NCBI GenBank assembly: GCA_964468725.1
Contig: CAYXVU010000199.1
Location: 1 to 11,077, forward strand
Source: CAYXVU01 sp964468725
Lineage (GTDB): Bacteria > Acidobacteriota > Blastocatellia > UBA7656
Length of the DNA stretch: 11,077 nt
Direction: 5' to 3'
Part shown: piece after piece, positions 7,001 through 11,077 of the stretch
Layout of the letters: every line of letters begins with the position of its first letter
Position numbering within the stretch: position 1 is the stretch's first letter
Program-made: the position numbers and the translations under genes
The notes under the pieces: generated by a model
What the model saw: the letters and a program-made list of their open reading frames with translations, nothing else
Databases searched by the model: none
Told to the model about the DNA's origin: nothing

Positions 7001-7205
7001 GACTGTCTTCTCTCACGATTGCCGCGAAGTACTGCTCGACGATTTCACGCAGCGCCGGTTCATCGGCAAGTTGTGGGGCGGTTAAGCGAGCAGGGTTGCC
7101 CGCTGCGCGCGCGGCAAGCAAGGTTTGCGGACTGAGCGCCAAACTCAGAACGCACACCCAACAGAGCCGCTTCAGCAGCTTGGTTATGAGATTACGATTG
7201 GCCAT
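4032..7205 (-). CDS. Exported TPR-CHAT protein (caspase/separase-like putative cysteine protease)
   Basis: The protein has 1057 residues from ATG 7205, or 1059 from ATG 7211. I prefer 7205 because AAAGGGG sits 6 bases before it but directly abuts the other ATG. Numbering is from 7205. Residues 1-34 form a signal peptide (KLLKR, hydrophobic WVCVLSLAL, then LAARA), implying export. Residues ~45-160 resemble an NTF2-like/DUF4440-type domain. About ten TPR-like repeats follow (~195-560), with clear cores such as GRAYALIGMGNVYSA and LALDGIASVHLLQGNYEQA. Then come a helical linker rich in Glu/Arg and a CHAT domain (~740-1057) with the expected dyad: H918 in FATHG and C964 in LSACETARG, followed by GAGEGVIGLSWALFVAGT and a closing HPFYWAGFIVIGD. 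The catalytic residues look intact, so it should be an active peptidase; the substrate is unknown. It converges on the sigma/anti-sigma pair. Confidence 0.88.
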   Translation of the reverse strand: MANRNLITKLLKRLCWVCVLSLALSPQTLLAARAAGNPARLTAPQLADEPALREIVEQYFAAIVREDSQGVKRLCSEQSANIAARQKALDTFFAGHTNIEARLLGIRHVQLAGDRASLLADVEMKANDARSGRPVTNLGRLHRAFQFIKTDGRWMIWQEEAKEIEIAALLVAAKDDAQREAVLAAHAEFVTEELARTLYRQGSAFRAQVKYDEALSRHRLSLAVAERLNSTSGRAYALIGMGNVYSAQMETGQAVALYHQALPLCEALPDPYLLILLLNNLGGMYRELGEVSLALTYLRRGLELSKKEADQLSVVHVLRTLASLYNDVGNFSEAMRHYQQSYALAEKIGFAGGKELALDGIASVHLLQGNYEQAQEIFERQLKEVEVAGHPSLQLAAIARLAKLHALRGEPAQALSYSEKSLQLAEKLNNRTLTWIALNEIGLAQYVMGNYRQAATYFEQRLALSEAFQHKSETANDLINLGGVYRGLGEYEKSLQAAKRAADLARSMGAVHILSAALNTLGRAYRALKQPANAQQAFSESIAAAEELRFNVAGGEIERQRMFELLVRPYYELIGLMMEQNRPHDAFAYAERVKGRTLLDVLRSGKVEIGKAMSAEEREREQALRREINTLNLQLHRANQSAKPDAARAEALTLRLQKARLAFEAFQTTLYAAHPELRVQRGEVHAIKPAETATLLTTANRAILEYVVTDDRVYLFVMSRSSSVASIDLKTYTIPIRREELAKQTSNFRRQLATLDLAFRAPAKQLYDLLVKPAQAQLQGKTEIVIVPDGALWELPFQALLSSATRYWIEETAIAYAPSLTVLREMIAQRKQREPSTGHMTSLLALGNPAIGKETAERVTTVRRDERLNALPEAEREVRSLAELYGATQSKIYIGAEAREDRAKAEAATSRVLHFATHGVLNDASPMYSHLVLSQGSKEEDGLLEAWELMNMDLQADLVVLSACETARGRFGAGEGVIGLSWALFVAGTPTTVVSQWKVDSASTTQLMVEFHRQLRRTNSSLTKAAALRAAALQQMKAHAYRHPFYWAGFIVIGDGF

Positions 7206-7259
7206 GTTCATCCCCTTTCACAGGCCGCAGGGTACAGATAGAAGGGCAAAAGGCAAAAA

Positions 7260-7309
7260 AATTTTCAGCGGTAGTAATATGCCTGCCGCTTCCACATCGT
7301 TTTCGATTG
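7260..7309 (+). promoter_or_regulatory. Promoter-like motif, copy B (upstream of the small two-repeat gene)
   Basis: AATTTTC (7260-7266), 7 bases, GTAATAT (7274-7280), 14 bases, CATCGTTT (7295-7302). All three boxes and both spacers are identical to those of copy A. It lies between the divergent CHAT gene and the + strand gene at 7769 and points toward the latter, with predicted initiation near 7309. In this copy the second box sits in a small palindrome (ATCG, TTTT, CGAT). Whether the divergent CHAT gene is affected by the same site cannot be told; I see no convincing promoter on the minus strand here. Confidence 0.6.
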
Positions 7310-7409
7310 GATAGGGAGAATGAATTGATGAATCAACGACTGTGGCAGAGAGCAGACGGGGCAGAACCGTTACGACCTCTCTGTGCAACCACGCCCCTAT
7401 CAAATGCAT

Positions 7410-7453
7410 GAAGAAGTATGAAGAACCCTTGCCGACGGTTCTTCACCTTCTTC
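7410..7453 (+). other. Sixteen-base-pair hairpin within the leader
   Basis: GAAGAAG (7410-7416) pairs with CTTCTTC (7447-7453). Past a small internal loop (TA opposite C), TGAAGAACC (7419-7427) pairs with GGTTCTTCA (7437-7445), leaving a 9-base loop. No run of T follows on +. On the minus strand the sequence after the hairpin (from 7409 downward) also lacks a T run, so it is not a standard terminator in either direction. It could be a stabilising or protein-binding element of the leader RNA. Confidence 0.6.
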
Positions 7454-7753
7454 GTGCGATTCTATAGCAAGGCTGCCAAATCCGAAAGCAGCAAATTGAT
7501 GAGGTACATAGATGCAAACCGATTTATCAACTTTCTCAACCCCTGCGATTGCCACTCCCAGTTTTGTTCGTACCCTCTGAATCGAAGTCTCTTATCGAAG
7601 CTGCACCTGTATGACAGTGCGTCCCCATCAGTTGTACCGACCAGCCGCACCAGCGATGCGTATCTGCCATTTGCGCAGAACCCCTCTTCTGCTTGTGCGG
7701 TTGGTCAATTCGATTACTGACCAATGGCAAGTCTGCACGGCTTGCCCTGATTG

Positions 7754-7760
7754 AAGGAGA
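7754..7760 (+). promoter_or_regulatory. Ribosome-binding site that fixes the start at 7769
   Basis: AAGGAGA lies 8 bases before ATG 7769. It rules out the in-frame TTG at 7751, which lies upstream of and overlaps this site. It is the clearest Shine-Dalgarno sequence in the window. Confidence 0.85.
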
Positions 7761-7768
7761 ACATCCCA

Positions 7769-8407
7769 ATGGGTTTTTTCGACATTCTCAAGAGTAACAC
7801 CGACACCTTACTGGGTTCCGTACAATCGGCCTTGACCACACCGCAACCGCAACCTGTCGCCGCGCCCCCCGCGTCTCCCGCACCGCCTGCCCCTGCGCAG
7901 GCTCAACCGGATCGCACGCAACCGGAATTCAACCCGATTAGCGGCGTCTCGCTCGATCTCTATGCCAATTTGCTGGCCGAGATGAGCGATTGCGGCCAAG
8001 ATGAAGCTCGTTGTCTGGCGATTGCCGAAGCGCAGGGCGTCTCTGCGACGGACTGGGAAGCAGCCAAAGAAGGCTGGACAGCCCGCATGGCCGATGCCGC
8101 ATTGCAGAATCGCGTCTCCATTGCCTTTCTCGATGTCTATGGCAAAGCGATGGACAAAAAGCGCGGCGGCAAAGAACCGATCAGCCTCGAAACCTACATC
8201 AAAATTTTTGTCGCCACTTCCTTCGGGAAAAACCCCAATGACCCGGCGCAGCCGGTTGACCGCGAAGCCATTTTGCGAACCTATAACCTCACCCTCGATG
8301 ATTGGAATCAATGTTTGATCTACTGGTCACCGAAAGTCAGCGATCCGAACAATCCGGTCTTTCAAAAGTACTGCTCTTTGCTCGATCAAGAGATCAAACG
8401 GTTGTAG
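7769..8407 (+). CDS. Small protein with two related helical repeats, DUF6620-like
   Basis: This 212-residue protein starts at ATG 7769, decided by the strong ribosome site. The N-terminus (MGFFDILKSNTDTLLGSV) is an amphipathic helix without a cleavable signal, followed by a Pro/Ala/Gln linker at ~24-52. Two similar units come next: ~59-129 (ISGVSLDLYANLLAEM, then GVSATDWEAAKEGWTARMAD) and ~138-210 (ISLETYIKIFVAT, then NLTLDDWNQCLIYWSPKVSD). Each has the order SL-x-x-Y, an acidic stretch with an Ala-Ile helix, DW, a Trp-containing helix and a final helix with Y. The pattern resembles the uncharacterised DUF6620 family, from memory and unverified. It is probably cytoplasmic, and its function is unknown. 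It is preceded by motif B, like the sigma operon, and ends at a terminator, so it is probably monocistronic. Confidence 0.8.
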   Translation: MGFFDILKSNTDTLLGSVQSALTTPQPQPVAAPPASPAPPAPAQAQPDRTQPEFNPISGVSLDLYANLLAEMSDCGQDEARCLAIAEAQGVSATDWEAAKEGWTARMADAALQNRVSIAFLDVYGKAMDKKRGGKEPISLETYIKIFVATSFGKNPNDPAQPVDREAILRTYNLTLDDWNQCLIYWSPKVSDPNNPVFQKYCSLLDQEIKRL

Positions 8408-8426
8408 GCAGGAGAATCTTTTTCCG

Positions 8427-8456
8427 ATGGCGGTGAGTTGTGCATCGCCGTTTTTA
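8427..8456 (+). terminator. Intrinsic terminator of the small two-repeat gene
   Basis: GGCGGTG (8429-8435) pairs with CATCGCC (8443-8449) around a 7-base loop. The helix can extend by two further pairs (8427-8428 with 8450-8451). TTTTT at 8451-8455 follows immediately. It sits 20 bases after the stop codon at 8405-8407, which is ideal placement. Confidence 0.85.
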
Positions 8457-8499
8457 ATTGCCGAACTGATCCTGTTGACCACGCCGGTTCATCTATTGC

Positions 8500-8534
8500 G
8501 CGTCCGCGTCAGCCGTTGGGGCTGACGCGGACGC
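8500..8534. repeat. Perfect 15-bp inverted repeat between convergent genes
   Basis: GCGTCCGCGTCAGCC (8500-8514) is matched exactly by its reverse complement (8520-8534) around the loop GTTGG. On + it is followed by CTCTCTTTTG, a weak pyrimidine tract; on the minus strand no T run follows. It may act as a second, back-up terminator or stabiliser between the gene ending at 8407 and the minus-strand gene ending at 8612, or it may be a dispersed REP-like palindrome. The rest of 8457-8611 shows nothing else. Confidence 0.7.
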
Positions 8535-8611
8535 CTCTCTTTTGTCGAGCCGGATATGAAGCAAGAGTATTGACGGAGCGAAGAATCGCTGCGCCATCCC
8601 TTTTCACCCAC

Positions 8612-9256
8612 TTAGCAAAGCCATAGCGGTCTGCTGGCAAAGTAATCGGGCGAGCGGTCAGGGTATTGCTCATGAAATTTCAGATAGCGGCGCAGGTTGT
8701 GTTGATAGCGCGACTCCGAGCCGTGAATGGCGCGATGCTCGATCTCTTGTAAATACCGTTCAACCTTCCAGACGTTCTTTTCCGACAATCGCCAGTCGTA
8801 GTTTCCCAACTCTCTGAGGTCGGCAACCGCATAACCAGTGATGCGCCCGCTCTTATCCACATAGGGGTCGAAATAATTCATCACCAGATGGCGCACGGTT
8901 TTGAAGATCGGTTTGCGCCCGTGCAAGCCGATGTCTCGTGAACGCGCGACCGCACCGTACAGTCCCTTGTGACGATATAAAAACAGAACGTGGTCGAGTT
9001 GATCTTGCGATTCAATGCTCACCAACAGAGGCGGGTAACCGCGTTGCTCCAAAATGACGGCAGCCGTCAGCGCCCCTTCCAAACAATGAGCGCGGCGCTC
9101 ACGAATCACGCCGCGAAAGGAGAGACAGGTCGTCTTCTCTACTTCGCGGTTATAGCTCAGGGTCATCAAGAAGCGTTGCACCTGTAACGGCGTGCGGTGC
9201 GCTTGAATAATGCGCCATTCGGTAGGAGTGAAGGCGGCCCGATTCGGTCTCATCAT
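8612..9256 (-). CDS. Transglutaminase-like cysteine peptidase-fold protein
   Basis: The protein has 214 residues from ATG 9256. A TTG at 9262 and an ATG at 9253 are also in frame; I chose 9256 because it lies 2 bases after the stop codon of the upstream gene (TGA, AC, ATG), suggesting translational coupling. The centre carries a transglutaminase-like triad: C58 in RAHCLEGALTAAVIL, H89 in DHVLFLYRHKG, and D108 in the SRDIGLHGRKP stretch. The following residues (FKTVRHLVMNYFDPYVDKSGRITGY) match an uncharacterised bacterial branch that I recognise from this fold. There is no signal peptide or membrane helix, so it is probably cytoplasmic. Its substrate is unknown; it may hydrolyse or transfer on a peptide, and its link to the glycosyltransferase rests only on the operon. 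Confidence 0.78.
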   Translation of the reverse strand: MMRPNRAAFTPTEWRIIQAHRTPLQVQRFLMTLSYNREVEKTTCLSFRGVIRERRAHCLEGALTAAVILEQRGYPPLLVSIESQDQLDHVLFLYRHKGLYGAVARSRDIGLHGRKPIFKTVRHLVMNYFDPYVDKSGRITGYAVADLRELGNYDWRLSEKNVWKVERYLQEIEHRAIHGSESRYQHNLRRYLKFHEQYPDRSPDYFASRPLWLC

Positions 9257-9258
9257 GT

Positions 9259-11007
9259 TCAACGAATGCGCCGATACAAAACGGCTTGCGCGCCCTCAAT
9301 CGGCAGAGGAAACGCCGCGAGGCGCTGAAACTGTTGCGGCTGGCGTTGCAGCAACGCCTCGATGTCGCGCTCCAACACTTCCACCCACTCGGCTTGGTCG
9401 AGTCCGGTACGCACCAGCAAGTAATCGCACTCTTCCGTGCGTGACTGCGAGGCTTGGCTCGTCAGCCACACCACATCAATGAGCGCAGGGCTGCCGCGCT
9501 CGCGGGTCAGCAACCGCGCATAGAGCGCGACATTCGACGGATTCAAAAACGCTAAGTTGACTACCACGCCAAGCACCGGTGCTTTTCCCGTCTTCGCTTT
9601 GTGGGTCATCGGCGATACGGTTTCGGAAGCCGTCGGCAGAGGGGGCGGCTGCCCTTCGCGGTCAGCCACACTTGCAGCCCCTTGTTCTTGCCAATCGCGC
9701 TCGACCGTGCGAACGATTTGCGGCACTGACCAATCCTCCAGACGCGGGCGATGATCGAATCCGAAGTAGTTTCGCGCAAAGACCATCCAGCGAAATCGCG
9801 GCGAGTCAATATAGTTGCCCATTCCCTCAGCCGGATACTGCGCATTAAAAAAACTGACCAGCGCCCAAACCGCAATAGCCGCTACCGGAGCCAGTTTCAA
9901 GGCCATCGAAAGTTTATTCTGCCAATCGAATTTCAGATCGTTGAGCCAGCCAACCGAAAGCAGAGCGACCGCCGGTAAGATCGGCACGGTGTAGCGCAAA
10001 TCTTTGTTCGCCACCATCGTGAATCCGATCAGCCCGCTCGCCAGCCACAGCCATAGCAATATGCTCTCTTTGCGGCGGCGAATGATCGAATAGGCCAACC
10101 CGGCGACGAAGAGCACGCCGAAAGGCAACTGAATCTGCGGGCTGACGAGGCCATGCAGATAGAAGGCGTTCGACATCAAACTCCAAAGTGGCGCTTCATT
10201 CTCCTTCACGGCTGCCGCTTGATTGACGCGATAGATTTGCATCACCTCTTCGAAATGCGGCGCGTACCAGATCGCCGAGACCAGCACAATGATGGCTCCG
10301 GCAAGCGCGAGGTTGGCCACCGCGCGCAGATTGCGCGACCACAAAACGCGCAGGGTGACAAAGAGCGCGGGCAGCACAAAGAAGAAGGCAAAGGTCTGCT
10401 TCGTCAGCATGCCGCAACCGGCAACGACGCCGAACCAGATCGCAGCGCGACGATTTTGAAAGTCATCGGCGCGAATCAGCAACGCGAAACTGGCAGCCGT
10501 GATCGCCATCAACGGAAAGTCTAAAAATGCATCGTGCAATAGCCATGCGGAAAAGTGATAACAACTGGCCAGCAACGCCGCCAATACCCCTGCAATCAGA
10601 GACGGCGTCGCGTTGACAACGCCTACGCTTAGCCCATCGGTCGGCGGGCGTTTCGCGTAGAGCGCGCGATTCATCCCATAAACCGCAGCGAGCAGCACAG
10701 CCAGCGCGACGAAGTTGACGCCGATGCCGGTCACCCGCGATGCGCCGAAGCAGAAGAAGATCATCGCGCTAACCAGATGAGTGAAGGGCGCATAGTAGTG
10801 CGGGTAGATGAAGAACTCGCGTCCGAACTCGCCGAGATCGAAGCGCGCGAGCGGCGCGTAATAATCATAGCCCGCGCTGATATGATCGGCGGGGTCCCAC
10901 GCCGGTGGGGTTTGATCGGCCAGCGTCCATCGGATCGTTGCCGCCGTGAGAAGAATGAAGATTGCGCTGAGCAGCAGTTTGTCGAGATGGCGTCGTACTC
11001 TGTCCAC
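9259..11007 (-). CDS. Polytopic GT-C glycosyltransferase (GT39/PMT-ArnT-like)
   Basis: This 582-residue inner-membrane protein begins at GTG 11007; no Met codon lies before the first membrane helix, so this start is the best fit. TM1 (~11-29) is followed by an external loop with two acidic residues, D38 and D41, in TPPAWDPADHISAGYDYY. This is the position of the catalytic Asp/Glu motif in polyprenyl-phosphate-sugar-dependent GT-C enzymes. About nine to eleven more hydrophobic segments follow to ~390, then a hydrophilic region of ~190 residues with a Pro-rich insert near 455. It is expected to transfer a sugar from a lipid-phosphate donor to a lipid, protein or glycan on the outer face of the membrane; donor and acceptor are not readable from sequence. 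It heads an operon with the transglutaminase-like gene. Confidence 0.82.
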   Translation of the reverse strand: MDRVRRHLDKLLLSAIFILLTAATIRWTLADQTPPAWDPADHISAGYDYYAPLARFDLGEFGREFFIYPHYYAPFTHLVSAMIFFCFGASRVTGIGVNFVALAVLLAAVYGMNRALYAKRPPTDGLSVGVVNATPSLIAGVLAALLASCYHFSAWLLHDAFLDFPLMAITAASFALLIRADDFQNRRAAIWFGVVAGCGMLTKQTFAFFFVLPALFVTLRVLWSRNLRAVANLALAGAIIVLVSAIWYAPHFEEVMQIYRVNQAAAVKENEAPLWSLMSNAFYLHGLVSPQIQLPFGVLFVAGLAYSIIRRRKESILLWLWLASGLIGFTMVANKDLRYTVPILPAVALLSVGWLNDLKFDWQNKLSMALKLAPVAAIAVWALVSFFNAQYPAEGMGNYIDSPRFRWMVFARNYFGFDHRPRLEDWSVPQIVRTVERDWQEQGAASVADREGQPPPLPTASETVSPMTHKAKTGKAPVLGVVVNLAFLNPSNVALYARLLTRERGSPALIDVVWLTSQASQSRTEECDYLLVRTGLDQAEWVEVLERDIEALLQRQPQQFQRLAAFPLPIEGAQAVLYRRIR

Positions 11008-11018
11008 GTCGGTGGCAG

Positions 11019-11047
11019 ATTATAGAGAAGAACAGCGAGTCTGGCGA
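11019..11047 (-). promoter_or_regulatory. Sigma-70-type promoter of the glycosyltransferase operon
   Basis: On the minus strand, TATAAT (11024 to 11019) is a perfect -10 box. TCGCCA (11047 to 11042), with 4 of 6 matches to TTGACA, lies 17 bases upstream. Only 11 bases separate the -10 box from GTG 11007, and no Shine-Dalgarno is present, so the transcript would be leaderless or nearly so. The remaining bases to 11077 show nothing else. Confidence 0.6.
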
Positions 11048-11077
11048 GTTGTGCGAGGCCATCAGGTTAGCCAAAGC

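Larger units (their letters stand above)
7310..7768 (+). ncRNA. Long folded untranslated leader before the small two-repeat gene
   Basis: About 460 bases separate motif B from the start codon at 7769. The open frame at 7418-7720 gives a Cys/Phe/Ser-rich product without a ribosome site or recognisable fold, so I consider the stretch non-coding. Paired segments seen: 7342-7345/7389-7392 enclosing 7346-7352/7377-7383 and 7356-7359/7367-7370; the long hairpin 7410-7453; TTGGTCA 7701-7707 with TGACCAA 7718-7724; and GGCAAG 7726-7731 with CTTGCC 7741-7746. The last two lie just upstream of the ribosome-binding site at 7754 and could affect its access. GGGGC at 7358-7362 could instead pair with GCCCC at 7393-7397, suggesting an alternative fold. 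It is not a riboswitch class I recognise. Confidence 0.4.

Noticed and set aside
7212..7345. Minus-strand promoter for the CHAT gene (TTGATT-17 bases-TATCCA)
   Set aside because: The -10 match is only 3 of 6 and the site overlaps the leader on the other strand; the evidence is too weak to annotate.
7418..7720. Open frame of 100 codons upstream of the two-repeat gene
   Set aside because: No ribosome site; the start lies inside the 16-bp hairpin and the composition is unlike the neighbouring genes.

Overview
The window comes from a bacterial chromosome with GC-rich, Gram-negative-type content, most likely an Acidobacteriota such as Blastocatellia. That guess rests on the combination of a divergent ECF-like sigma factor, a double-zinc-finger anti-sigma factor with a large extracytoplasmic tail, a secreted TPR-CHAT protein, and degenerate 7- and 8-base tandem repeats. 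No rRNA, tRNA, CRISPR array or insertion sequence was seen.

Layout: bases 1-705 are the 3' end of a large glycine-rich surface-type protein that starts outside the window. A 680-base stretch without a convincing protein follows; it holds a promoter-like motif (754-803) and a strongly folded leader. Next come an atypical sigma factor (1389-2462) and its membrane anti-sigma factor (2544-3878), both on +. Two tandem-repeat tracts (3885-3924 and 3955-4010) fill the gap before the convergent TPR-CHAT gene (4032-7205, -). Upstream of the CHAT gene, on +, lie a second copy of the promoter-like motif (7260-7309), a 460-base leader with a 16-bp hairpin, and a small two-repeat protein (7769-8407) ending in an intrinsic terminator. 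A perfect 15-bp inverted repeat (8500-8534) separates it from a minus-strand pair: a GT-C membrane glycosyltransferase (9259-11007) followed after 2 bases by a transglutaminase-like protein (8612-9256).

How it may work together: a bipartite motif, GTAATAT then C(A/C)TCG at a fixed 21-base offset, precedes the sigma gene, the anti-sigma gene and the small two-repeat gene. The spacing fits an ECF promoter. The simplest model is an autoregulated sigma/anti-sigma circuit that also drives the small gene. The CHAT protease is predicted to be exported and the anti-sigma carries a long extracytoplasmic sensor-like region, so the two could meet outside the membrane. This model is inference; the motif copies, the hairpins and the protein motifs are seen directly.
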